Source: Anthoceros angustus
Taxonomy: Eukaryota; Streptophyta; Anthocerotopsida; Anthocerotales; Anthocerotaceae
Direction: 5' to 3'
Length of the DNA: 64,000 bases
NCBI GenBank assembly: GCA_010909165.1
Contig: VJWM01000003.1
Span: 124,001-188,000 of the forward strand
Below are positions 32,522 through 43,100 of this stretch, piece after piece. The notes under the pieces were generated by a model. The model saw only the letters and a list, made by a program, of their open reading frames with translations. It was not told the DNA's origin and did not search any database. Positions within the stretch are counted from its first letter, which is position 1. Every line of letters begins with the position of its first letter. The position numbers were made by a program, and so were the translations under genes.

Positions 32522-34204
32522 GTTGATGAGGCGTTGCCAGGTTTCGGGATTGAGCCAAGAAGGTGAAATATGACTTGATAGCAAATAGCGGATTCTGCAA
32601 GGAGCTGATGTCAACAGTCTCGATGTGCCTTGCTTCACCTGGCAAGCCACACCAGCCAGCGTGGGATCCGTGTCCTCCATCTCGTAGACGAACAAGGCGA
32701 TGTTGCTGTCATTGAATTGTTGCAGGAGAGGATAGAGCTCCTCGGAAGAGGCAGGGGACTTGCCATTTGTGAGCACAAGTACAATCTGCAAGGATAAATG
32801 TCACTCGTCAAAGAATTTGGCCTCCGGCCATCAAGGAATGCATGTTTCAGCAGTCATGACGACAGCCCACGGGTACCTTGAGCGCGGCTGACCCGTTGTT
32901 GAAGACTTGGAGAGCTTGTGATATACCAGTCGTCAAATTAGAAACGTTTGCAGAAGCATTAACAGTCAGTTTCTGAATTTGTTGGAATATCGGATCTGTA
33001 CTAGCGTCCACCTGATCTGTTACCCGAAGCTGCAAGACAGGGATACGCAGTTGAGAAGTCAATCATAGAACAAATATGTTGTCGTCTTGAAAGGAGCTCA
33101 CATAAGTAGCTTTTCTGCTCAAGATACGGCTTGTAGACTACGAAACAAACCATACCTGACCTAACAGGTTGGCTGTGGGAGGAGCTGTAGGACAAGACTG
33201 TAGCACGGTCGTCTTGTGTCAGTGTAAGCAGCAGCTGCTCTGTGATGCTCTGGGCACCTGCTAAGGCAGTTGTTATTTCGAAAACTCCTAATCTCTCATT
33301 CATGGACGACGCCACATCCACAAGCACCACAAGGTCCTTGAGAACTGAAATGGCCCCTTTGTACCATGGTCTGATCCTTGGATCGTAACGGTTGCACTCT
33401 TGGACTTCCTGAGAATCACAAGAGAAGCCAGGGCCGTGTAACACATCTCCACAAAGTACATACAGTCCACTGGAGAATGCAAGATACTCACTGTTCCAGG
33501 ATAGAAGCGAAAGGTACCATCCACAGTGCCGAAGTAGAAGTTGTAATAATTACCATCGGAATTCTGAGAGGCTGCTGCAGCGAACGTGTGGTCCAGCATT
33601 CGATGTGCACAGATTGCAAAACTCCTTTCAATACTCACACTGCTGGTGTTCAGCAAGCCAGGTACTCTGCAAACGGATCAGGCATTGAATAAGCACCTGT
33701 GACCTCACTGTAAAGGCTCTCGCCAACCTTGAGATAACGCAGCAACCTGAGATAGCTCCTCTGGTAGTTTGCCCTCAGGCTGTTGCAGGCCCCCTGCCCG
33801 CTAGGAGCAGAGCAATTCAAGTTTTGCCACACATCCACGCACTGGTACTGTTGATTATCTTCAAGCAGCCTGTAGCAGGCAGCCCGGGAGCAAGCCGATG
33901 CGGAGCAGTTGCTCACAAGATCTGCACACCACGGCATGCTAGTCCAATTCCGGAACTTGACAACGGCTGCAAGCAGCTGCAACGGCCTACTACTCCACAC
34001 TCCACAGCTCCACAACCTACCGCAACTGTACGCATCATTCACCACAGCCTGTTGCACAATGGCTCGCACCTCGCTCTCCTTCTGCAACACATATTGCTCA
34101 CCAACCGATTGCGCATTCACAAAGCACCATTTTGTGCTTGCAAGCAGGCAACAAAGCAGAATCCAACGAAACCGCCAGTCCTCCTCCATTTCCCAAGACC
34201 TCAT
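32513..34204 (-). pseudogene. VWA-Cache gene copy J, 3'-truncated (exons 1-6')
   Basis: Exon 1 (34021-34204), exon 2 (33747-33921) and exon 3 (33492-33666) are open and in phase. Exon 4 (33156-33408) has lost 2 nt near its 3' end (shared with copy K). Exon 5 (32877-33029) has lost 6 nt. Exon 6 starts at 32785, has the shared 1-nt loss and is cut at 32513-32521. Exons 7-8 are absent. An apparent 208-codon frame through exons 1 and 2 reads across intron 1 by chance. Confidence 0.8.
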
Positions 34205-34378
34205 CCTCTTCCTGACCGCTTTAACCGGCTGAATATCCTGACGTCCTTCGAAAGGCCGGGTGCTCCAGTCTCCCATCGCCGCCGAAGCCGACGAAACGCA
34301 GGATCGAAGAACCTCCGTTCAGATCCACGTGTGGCAAATGGACCGGGTCTCCCGACCGCGAGTCGCCTGACCGGGCAG

Positions 34379-34410
34379 TCGGGTTAGGTTAAAACCAGAA
34401 CCCCGGTTTC
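34379..34410 (-). promoter_or_regulatory. Conserved upstream element of copy J
   Basis: GGGTTAGGTTAAAACC plus ACCCCGGTTTC lies about 175 bp upstream of the copy J ATG (34204), the same spacing as in the other copies. Confidence 0.45.
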
Positions 34411-34616
34411 GTGAAACGATTTGAAGTATATTGGGGGCCATCTTGCTTTGATCCTTGATCGTTGCCGTAGCAGAAACAGCAGCAAATTCTACGGCAGCCC
34501 ACAACGATCCACCAACAAGGCGAAGTGCACGCTGGCGGAGAATTCCGCAAAACAGGTGCAGACCGCAGGCTGTCACGCAATCACACAGCAAGCTTCTCAG
34601 ATGATTCCGCTTCCCT

Positions 34617-37085
34617 TCATATCCTGCGCCCGGGAGAACCTGGAGATGGGAGGCTGGTTTCGCCGGAGAGATCGGATTCAAAGCTTTTCGCACTGGTTGC
34701 ATTGGTGTCAAGCTCGTAACGTTTGATGGATTTGCGTGACGGATCCCGACACCACATCCAAAGGAAGCAGGCTACGACACCGACCGCCAGAGCACCTCCA
34801 GCAGCTGCAGGTATGATGATCCACTTCAGGCGGGAAGAGTGCGAGGTACTTATAGAGACACCTCCGCATTCAGGACAGCATAACAGATCCGTGTAGTTGT
34901 GAACATTATCGGTCTGCTTGCACACTGCTATGGCAGCGGCCTCTACACCGTAGCAGAGCGTGGAATCCGCCTTCAAGGTCTGCGGCCAAGTTGTGAGCCT
35001 AGGTAGCCTCGTGCATGCATACGCAGGGAGATTGGAGAGGGAGAGGCACTCACAGGACAAGGGAGACCGACGGCGCGCCCGACAGGTTAGTTAGTATTGA
35101 CCCAGGATTCCTGTTCTTTCTCAGGAATTCCCTGATCTCAGGCTTGAGGGCTGGGGTGATTTGCCCCACCTGCATGTCGAGTCCGGCTACTCCAATAAGC
35201 TGACCGTCCACAGATATTGCTGCAAATTCACCACCAACACGTTCCGTGAGCATCCAGGACAGTTGTCACCGGCGGTAAGGAGACGGATGACAGATGCATA
35301 CCCGGATAAGCCACGGTGATGACCTCCCCTCGGAAATTGGAATCGTTGTAAGGCAGTTGCCAAAATGCCAGTTGATGAGGCGTTGCCAGGTTTCGGGATT
35401 GAGCCAAGAAGGTGAAATATGACTTGATAGCAAATAGCGGATTCTGCAAGGAGCTGATGTCAACAGTCTCGATGTGCCCTTGCTTCACCTGGCAAGCCAC
35501 ACCAGCCAGCGTGGGATCCGTGTCCTCCATCTCGTAGACGAACAAGGCGATGTTGCTGTCATTGAATTGTTGCAGGAGAGGATAGAGCTCCTCGGAAGAG
35601 GCAGGGGACTTGCCATTTGTGAGCACAAGTACAATCTGCAAGGATAAATGTCACTCGTCAAAGAATTTGGCCTCCGGCCATCAAGGAATGCATGTTTCAG
35701 CAGTCATGACGACAGCCCACGGTACCTTGAGGCCCCAGCGGCTGACCCGTTGTTGAAGACTTGGAGAGCTTGTGATATACCAGTCGTCAAATTAGAAACG
35801 TTTGCAGAAGCATTAACAGTCAGTTTCTGAATTGTTGGAATATCGGATCTGTACTAGCGTCCACCTGATCTGTTACCCGAAGCTGCAAGACAGGGATACG
35901 CAGTTGAGAAGTCAATCATAGAACAAATATGTTGTCGTCTTGAAAGGAGCTCACATAAGTAGCTTTTCTGCTCAAGATACGGCTTGTAGACTACGAAACA
36001 AACCATACCTGACCTAACAGGTTGGCTGTGGGAGGAGCTGTAGGACAAGACTGTAGCACGGTCGTCTTGTGTCAGTGTAAGCAGCAGCTGCTCTGTGATG
36101 CTCTGGGCACCTGCTAAGGCAGTTGTTATTTCGAAAACTCCTAATCTCTCATTCATGGACGACGCCACATCCACAAGCACCACAAGGTCCTTGAGAACTG
36201 AAATGGCCCCTTTGTACCATGGTCTGATCCTTGGATCGTAACGGTTGCACTCTTGGACTTCCTGAGAATCACAAGAGAAGCCAGGGCCGTGTAACACATC
36301 TCCACAAAGTACATACAGTCCACTGGAGAATGCAAGATACTCACTGTTCCAGGATAGAAGCGAAGAGTGCCGTCCACAGTTCCGAAGAACGAGTGGTAAT
36401 ATGCACCGTCGGTGGAATTTTGATGGGCTGCTTTGAACGTTTTGTCCAGCATTCGATGTGCACAGATTGCAAAAATCCTTTCATTGCTCAGGCTGCTGGG
36501 GGTGTTCAGGAAGCCAGGTAGTCTGCAAACAGATCAAGCATTCGATAAGCGCCTATGACCTGAATGTAAGGGCCCTCGTTAACCTTCACATTCCCGGATC
36601 CAGCCCGTGCTAACCTGACATAGCTCCTCTTGTAGTTTGCCCTAACTCTGTTGCAGTAGCCTTGCCCGCTAGGAGCAGGGCAAAGCGAGTTTTGCGACAC
36701 ATCTATGCACTCGTAGTTGCGATTATCCTCAAGCAGCCTATTGCAGGCAGCTCTGGAGCAAGGCGATGCGGTGCAGTTGCTCACAAGATCTGCACAGCAA
36801 GGCAGGCTAGTCCTAATCCGAACCTGCACAACCTGGCTGCAACCAGCTGCAACGGCCTACTACTCCACTCCACACTCCAGAGCTCCACAACCTACCGCAA
36901 CTGGCCGCATCATTCAGCACAGCCTGCTCCACAATGGCCTGCACTGCGCTCTCCCTCTGCAACACATAGTCCTTACCGTCCGATTCCGCATTCACAAGGC
37001 ACCATTTTCTGACGCTCGCAATCAGGCAGCAAAGCAGAATTGAACGAAACCGCCAGTCCGCCTCCTTCCCCCGAGATCCCTTCAT
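34617..37085 (-). pseudogene. VWA-Cache gene K, complete exon set with several frameshifts
   Basis: All eight exons are present: 36896-37085, 36615-36789, 36345-36522, 36009-36261, 35726-35882, 35302-35635, 35054-35219 and 34617-34979, with GT-AG ends. Lesions are a 2-nt loss at the end of exon 4 (shared with J), two 1-nt losses in exon 5, and a 1-nt loss in exon 7. The MIDAS-like motif is DVASSM. Exon 1 encodes a signal segment (MKGSRGKEADWRF...) that diverges from the C/J type. Several losses are in short homopolymers, so some could be sequence errors, but the exon 4 loss is not. Confidence 0.75.
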
Positions 37086-37268
37086 CTCGTCAGGACAGCT
37101 GAATCGCCCGGCGTCCTTTCGAGGTGGTGGCAGGGAAAGGGCAAGTCCTGCAATATCCCATTGCCAGCGAAGCCACCGGAATCCGGGATCACGGAACCTC
37201 CTTCACACATCCAGCATGTTGCAACTTGAACATGGACCGGGTCTAACGGCGTTGCCTAACCGGGCAGT

Positions 37269-37296
37269 CGAGTTATGTTAACCCGGACCCCGGTTC
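37269..37296 (-). promoter_or_regulatory. Conserved upstream element of copy K
   Basis: AGTTATGTTAACCCGGACCCCGGTTCC lies about 185 bp upstream of the copy K ATG. It is a diverged version of the family element that keeps GTTAACCC and the CCCCGGTT box. Confidence 0.4.
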
Positions 37297-37391
37297 CATG
37301 AGACGATTCAAGGTACACCAGCACCGGCGCGGGCGAGCCTGTCATAACGGTTTCCTTGGCAGAAGCAGCACCAAATTCTTCGCTTGCAAGA

Positions 37392-37470
37392 AGAAGAAGA
37401 GGGAGAATTTTATTGAAGTCCACTAAGGACGGATTTCCATCATGGGACTGAGATATGATAACTACATAGA
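37392..37470. repeat. Dispersed repeat fragment, copy 1
   Basis: The stretch containing aagtccactaaggacgga and atgataactacat matches the reverse complement of about 57855-57945, and a shorter copy lies at 37783-37850. It is probably the end of a transposable element family, because the 57.9 kb copy adjoins retroelement-like ORFs. Confidence 0.65.
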
Positions 37471-37782
37471 TTTGTGTGCAAGGTTTGTGTGCTGCAGGCG
37501 TGACTCGGGCATTACACAGACGAAGAGAGCTTGCTTGTCGAGATCGCGGTTTCGAATGCTCCACATAGCATCGATTTCGGGGCATTCATCCGATTCTACC
37601 CACCCAGCATGACGCCGATGGCTTTCGTGTTGTCCCGAAGCTTGAGTTTTATTTCAGCTTCTAGTTTTCGGTGTGCATACAAAATACAAGGTTTTCAGTG
37701 TGCTTATAAAATTCTCTCTTCCATATGCACTTGTGTTGAAGTTTTTTATGCTAAGCAATTTAAAATTATTGGTATAGAAGAA

Positions 37783-37850
37783 GACGAATTTTATTTAAGT
37801 CCACTAAGGACTTGGTACTTCCGTCATGGGACTTGGTACTTGACAACTTC
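37783..37850. repeat. Dispersed repeat fragment, copy 2
   Basis: It shares gaattttatttaagtccac and the catgggact phrase with 37392-37470 and with the reverse complement of 57855-57945. Confidence 0.6.
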
Positions 37851-37970
37851 TACCATGGTATGCCTAAGCTACTTGCACCAAGGGCATCCATTCCCTTTAG
37901 AGACCCCATCTAAGTGCCAATCCAAGCGCAGATAAATGTGTGTCCATTTGGCCTAAGCCATTTGGACACA

Positions 37971-38021
37971 CATGGTACAAAGGGGTTATTTGTTATTGAA
38001 ATGGCCCCTTTGTACCATGGT
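37971..38021. repeat. Hairpin carrying a 25 bp match to VWA exon 4
   Basis: Positions 37997-38021 are identical to antisense exon 4 sequence of copies I, J and K (encoding part of the RPWYKGAIS region). Positions 37971-37985 are the inverted complement of 38005-38019, giving a 15 bp stem. Confidence 0.6.
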
Positions 38022-38302
38022 ATAGAAGTGTGCATGCGCACTTAGGTAGACCATATTTTGTGACAAAGAAAAAATGGACTGCGTGTAGCATGTGCCTAAT
38101 ACCTTCAAATATAAAATAGTTATATAATTTCTTGTAATTACTGATAATCATCAATTTAAGCTACTAACCACAAATTGAAGTTAAGAATACTTTTTGAGTT
38201 AATTAGTTCAGTTTTGGAGTGTTGGAAATTATTTGAAATATAATGTGGAGATAATAAGTGTCTGTTTATTTGTTGCTTCCATCCCCACTTAAAATCATGC
38301 AG

Positions 38303-38378
38303 GGGGCATTTGAATTGATCAAATCACTTCATCCTACTTGGAGTGCTGCTGCTATTCAATCCACCTTGATGACCATAG
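38303..38378 (+). pseudogene. Subtilase (peptidase S8) exon relic
   Basis: Seventy-six bases bounded by an acceptor (catgcag) and a donor (ATAG then gtaagc) encode GAFELIKSLHPTWS followed by AAAIQSTLMT. This matches the helix just after the catalytic Ser in plant subtilisin-like proteases (pattern LLKS-HP-WSPAAIKSALMTT). The GTSM serine motif would be in the preceding exon, which is not found nearby. No following exon was recognised. The residue-level match is good but the gene is otherwise gone. Confidence 0.65.
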
Positions 38379-38379
38379 G

Positions 38380-39240
38380 TAAGCATTTTAGGAACTATGT
38401 TAATTTCATCGGAATAGAACCTGACCTAACATACCCTATCCCAACCTCCATCTTGTTAAATTAAAAGTAAAAAACTGGAAGGAGCTTTAAAGTTTAGTAA
38501 GAAAATGCATACCAGAAAACTAGTTTAATAAGAAAATAAGAGATGAAAAGGAAATGCTTAAAACAATACTATTTGTTCCATTATCTTTTTAGGTTGTGCA
38601 TTCATTCCTTTTCATCTTGCATTTTTTTAATAAAATTTCAAAGCTTCCATTGGTTTTTCTAGTATAACAAAGTCTACTTGTTGAATTAAATAACTTGGAA
38701 AATTTTGACGCTTTGAAATGATCAGCTTTACAATCGCAACTTCAAAATTTTATAAAAAATGCAAGATGAATAGGAATGAATGTTCATAAATTTATACAAT
38801 AAAATGAATAAAATTATACAAGAAAATGCAAAGAATAATTTACCTTATACAATAAAATGCAAAGAACACTTTACCTTATGTAATAAAATGCAAAGAATAA
38901 TAAAACTTACAAGTTATTAGTTTTTCCTTTTCCAACTCCCACTATCAACATCTCATTGGTGAGGACTAATGAAATATTATATTAGGGGTATTATCTAAAT
39001 TAGGGCACCCTTCATATTGAAGGCCTAAATCTCTAATTTAAGTTATAAATTAATTTCTTAGGCTAGAATTAAATATCAGAATCTATTCCTCGTCCCGCTA
39101 GAGCTTGCCTTCGCTCTTGCTCAGGGAAGGGTGCAAGTTCGTGCCTCCTAGCCCGCCCTTGTCTGGTCCAACCACTAGCCTATTCTCTTCCGCCCTACTG
39201 CTGTGGGGCCTCCATCGACGATCGTGGGGCCCATTTAGCG
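38380..39240. other. AT-rich intergenic DNA
   Basis: The stretch is AT-rich with several near-identical short phrases (variants of caataaaatgcaaagaa near 38815-38900). No gene is supported. Confidence 0.4.
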
Positions 39241-39249
39241 CATTGTCCA

Positions 39250-39768
39250 ATGGGTGGACAACGTATTGCTACACACGACGTCGTTCGAGACGTCATGTTC
39301 TCGATGGCCAAGGAGAGCGGTTTCTTCCCTTTCAAGGAGCGGCAGTATACTCTGCTCAATGGCGTCTCTATCATAGTTGACCTTTTCTTGACGCGGGGAG
39401 ACGAGGTCTTGGTTGCGGACGTGGTTGTCACTGAACCAACCAGAGATTTTGTTAGCGACCAAGTCATCATCAACCCTCCAGGTTGGGCGACGGAAGGGAG
39501 TGCAACTAAGAAAATTTACAAATACAAGCCCATGCAGCAAGGTCATATTTTCATCCCCCTTGGCATTGAAACCCTTGGGACCTTAGGTAAGGTTTCTTCT
39601 TGTTTTATCAAGGAGTGCGCAAGGGCCTACGACAACGACAGGGGTGGGGTTGGCCTCCCCCTTTCCAGTGTCGTGGCATATTTCGAGCAACGGGTTTCCA
39701 TTGCCCTGCAAAGGGCATTGGCCAATGCAATCTTTAAGACGATCACGAGTGCTGGAGACGGGGCATGA
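39250..39768 (+). mobile_element. Retroelement-derived C-terminal domain fragment, copy 1
   Basis: A 172-codon frame starts GGQRIATHDVVRDV, contains DLFLTRGDEVLVADVVV and GHIFIPLGIETLG, and ends near QRVSIALQRALANAI. I associate these phrases (H-xx-RD, an acidic residue then ADVVV, a FIPL-xxET-G stretch, and a VSIALQRA helix) with the C-terminal part of LINE-type reverse transcriptases, possibly a PD-(D/E)XK-like nuclease fold. That assignment is from memory of the family and is tentative. No reverse transcriptase core is seen upstream. A second, shorter copy at 55930-56190 shares the FIPL..ET.G and SIALQRAL text. Confidence 0.5.
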
Positions 39769-39945
39769 GTGGCACTAGTGGTAAGTAGGCCCTTCCCTAT
39801 CTCGAACGGCGACATCTTGGGGGCGATTGGGAGTTATAGGGTACATTAGTGCGGGTGCCTTGTCGTGGGTTGTCCCCTTTCGCCTGGGGGTAGATGGGAT
39901 TTCCCATCTCGTTTTTTTTATTAAGTCTCCACATTCCCCTATAGA

Positions 39946-39949
<4 letters not shown>

Positions 39950-40026
<77 letters not shown>
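39950..40026. repeat. (AT)n microsatellite
   Basis: About 75 bp of uninterrupted TA dinucleotide repeats. The IYIYIY open frames over it are artefacts of the repeat. Confidence 0.98.
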
Positions 40027-40029
<3 letters not shown>

Positions 40030-41460
40030 CATCTTGTGGACTATTATCGATATTTAACAAGATGTCGAGCAGAGGCACAACTAGGGCCTATATATCTAGG
40101 AGCTGCGATCCTAGTCTTCGTGGTCGAAATATACTACTTGTTGTACTTAACAAAGGTAACTACCTAAGGTTGTTTTCATCGTAAGTTTTCTTTTTCCAAG
40201 ATACTGTGGTTGTAATTGATCTTGAGTCTATGTGACAAAAATTTATTACTTGTTGTGCATTTTACCTTGTTTAAAAAGTGTTATTTGTTGTGTACTTTCA
40301 TGTAGGCAGATAAGGTTTTTTTTGTTACAAGTGTTTCAAGATGGGTTTCTTTGACACAAAAGAAGCAAGCGAACAACGTATAGCCACTTACAAAGCGTTT
40401 GAGGTACTTGGTAAGATAAAAGACTCGATGAGGAACAGCTTTCAATGGGTAAAAAAGAAAATGCCTCATGATCCAAGGCCAAAAATGGGAGATCCCAGAA
40501 CTCGTAGGTTCTATTTGCCTAAAAATAAGGAGTAATTAATAGATAGTAATTCGAATTCAAATTTCAAATTAAAGTATCTAGCTGGTGGAGGATGGATGTT
40601 TGGAAATGAAACACTTTAAGATATTTTCTTCTATTAAAAAATATTTAATGCTTAAAATTTTATATTATTCTAAAAGTTTTTAAAAACTATTCTTTTAATT
40701 TTTGAAGTGGTTCTTGGTTTATTGAATTTTTACATATTGGTGTCTATAAGCTGGGCGCCTGCTTCTTCTGTTGCCTCTCCGTCCTAGTCCGTCGGGCTCA
40801 ACTGGAGAGTCCGAAGTGGACCTTGTCACCACCGGGGCCACTGGTACCAGCTCCATTCCTGTCGTAGCAGCCGTTGGGGATTGCTTCTCCATTAATGGCA
40901 CCAGCAGGAGGGAATTGAGAATTTTTTCCCGGATTTCCCTTGGAGGGGAGGGAGTCCGTTCCAGACGGATGGCATCAGGGATGCCCTCCCAATCTTCCTC
41001 CTCCTGCGTGCGCCGCGTTTTGGTCCCCAGCAACATGGTCATGGGAGTCATATTCAAATTTATCATATTAATATTCTAAGTATGAAGTCTTTGTTACCAT
41101 TCTTAACCCCGAGGTTAGCTTTTATAACCTGCTGGGTTTGCGTAGGAGGTCTCAACTTGAAGGTAAGAAAGTGCTAGCACTATAAGAGGGCGCCGCCACA
41201 CCAAGAGCTGCAGAAGAGCCCCACACAGCATCGCGATGTGCGCGCCTATGCAAAGCCAGAGAAGAGGGGCGCGAGCTAGACAACAGAGGAGAAATAAGCA
41301 AGAAGCAAAGTAAAGGTGGAGGAAGGCAAAACAACCCTTCCCCCAAACGCCTCATTTCCGATGCAATAGACGAAGGGGTCGACTCCACTATAAGGCTGGA
41401 GTCTAGGCGATCGTCCACTGTAGGGGCCAAGGGGCACTGGCATGACGGCACCCCTCGGGA
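40030..41460. other. Degenerate intergenic DNA, short unknown frames
   Basis: A 64-codon plus-strand frame (40341-40535, MGFFDTKEASEQRI...) and a 115-codon minus-strand frame (40719-41066, basic and Pro/Ser-rich) have no recognisable domain. The latter lies on the same strand as the coiled-coil ORF to the right and could be part of the same retroelement polyprotein. Confidence 0.3.
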
Positions 41461-41463
41461 GGG

Positions 41464-42771
41464 TCATGCCACCACCGGCGAACCTAGGTTTCCAGCCATT
41501 GTATGGCCCCGGCATACCGACGCCCTCAACTCTAGGGCGCGGGAAAGCCGGCGCAGCGGACAATGCTGAAGTTCTATTAGGCGGTTCGCATCAGCAAGCT
41601 CCCTCTGGAGCTCCACGATGTCCAATTCTTGGCTCCGCCGATGGCTCTCCTCCACCCGAAGGCAGAGTTGGAGTCTTTCCACCTCTCGCTCATGGTCCCC
41701 AATCCGACCCTGGAGGATCCCGTTTCTTTTCTCCACCACCCGGAGCCGTAGCTCCAAGGTCTCATTTTGGCCCTCCACCATCTTGCGCGCCTCGTCCATC
41801 TCCTGGAGCTGCATCTGGAGCTCTCCCATCTCCCTCAGCTGCTCTTGCATTTCTGCCCCATGGGCCGTGTGCATTTGCTCTGCGGCCGCCTGCTCCTCCT
41901 TCAGGCAAGCTGTGGCTGCTCTAGCCGCCTCCCTCTAGTGGTTCCGGTCCTTGCGATAGTGGTCCCGGTCTGTCTTGGCGTTGGCCTCAGCTTCCTTGGC
42001 TCCTTTCAGCTGAGCCTCCAGAGCCTGGATCTCCTCCCTTCGTGTGGCCTCTTCCAAGTCGCGAGCGTCCTCCGCCTACTGACGTGCGACATCCGCTGGC
42101 ACCCTCGCTTCCTCCCTTTGCTGGCTCAAGGCCTCCGCGTGTGCCTGAGCCTCATGAGCGTGCTTCAATTGTTCACACAGCTAAAGCACCCGGGCCCGGT
42201 CCTGTTGGGCTGACCTCGCCTCCCTTTCCGCCGCCCGGCGCTTCTCCTCTTCAATCTGAGCCAGGGATTCCGCCTTCCGCCTGGCTGCCTAGGCTGCCTC
42301 CGCCTGGCCCTGGAGTTCCACCATCCACCTCCGGGTGGCTTCCACCTCCTGCATCCTCTGCAGTGCATAAAGTCCCTAGCGCCGCCAGACCCGCCGTGTC
42401 TCCTCCACGACACCGAGCGATCTCCATAAACCCGGGCGCAAGCATTTCCCGGTCCGTCAAGGACTGCCAGACCGTGCGACGGAGCAGGTCCGAGTTGGGT
42501 ACTCCGGACCCAATCAAGACCCTTAGGTCCTGCCCGTCCGGAGCAGGTCTTTCCACCTCTTTGGCCCGTTTCGCGGCCAACTCTTTCTCTGCCCTCCGAC
42601 GCTTGGGGTCCGGTGGGGGTGAAGGGTCCGGGAGCTAGCTCGCTTCCCTCTCCTCGTAAGGGAGAGAACTGGCTTTGGATGAGGCTGCTGCCAATTGCCT
42701 TCGGCGCCTTGCGCAGCGTCCCTCTCCGCCCTCCTAACAGCCACCTCTGCCTCCGCCCACTCCACGGTCAT
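41464..42771 (-). pseudogene. Coiled-coil gag-like ORF broken by point stops
   Basis: The minus strand reads through about 1.3 kb as charged heptad-rich sequence, with phrases such as EMQEQLREMGELQMQLQEMDE, REIQALEAQLKGAKEAE and EEKRRAAEREARSAQQ. Only scattered single in-frame stops interrupt it (for example near 41937 and 42180). The region is GC-rich compared with its flanks. Such long Glu/Arg/Gln coiled coils occur in gag-like proteins of plant retroelements, but no zinc knuckle, protease or polymerase is seen, so that origin is inference. Plus-strand Pro-rich frames here are shadows. Confidence 0.55.
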
Positions 42772-43100
42772 GGGAAGGGGGCACCGGTGCTGTCACTCTG
42801 GGCTATAGGTAGTTTCGAGATGAGCAATCGTAAGCATGATTGAACCTCTCATTTGAATAAAACTGGATAAAATTGTGAAGCCAAGACTGTCTGCAGTGTT
42901 TTGCACAACAGCAAATCACCACCAATTCACAACGCCGATATTGACGTTGTGCAATTTAGGCATGTCATGCAGCAGCAGCCCAGGACACGCAGCAAGGCTG
43001 GGACAGTTTCTTGAGAAGAGCTGATAACCGTCTCCCCGTTATTAACTTTATGATCACGTATGCAAGAGGTGGAAGATTTAATTCCTGGTCAAAGTTGGAT

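Noticed and set aside
27945-34204. One giant chimeric receptor gene from copy J exon 1 to copy F stop
   Set aside because: The J/I join lacks a usable donor and changes frame, exon 4 of I and J has 4- and 2-nt losses, and exon 6 copies share a 1-nt loss, so no single long product can be built.
33650-34276. Continuous 208-codon frame through exons 1 and 2 of copy J
   Set aside because: It reads across an intron whose GT-AG borders are conserved in all copies. The openness depends on a net 1-nt change relative to sister copies and the intron text has no family similarity.
39775-40078. IYIYIY-rich ORFs
   Set aside because: They are created by the (AT)n microsatellite.
41442-42638. Long Pro-rich plus-strand frames
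   Set aside because: They are antisense shadows of the coiled-coil frame; the Pro-rich text comes from complementary Glu/Arg/Gln codons in GC-rich DNA.
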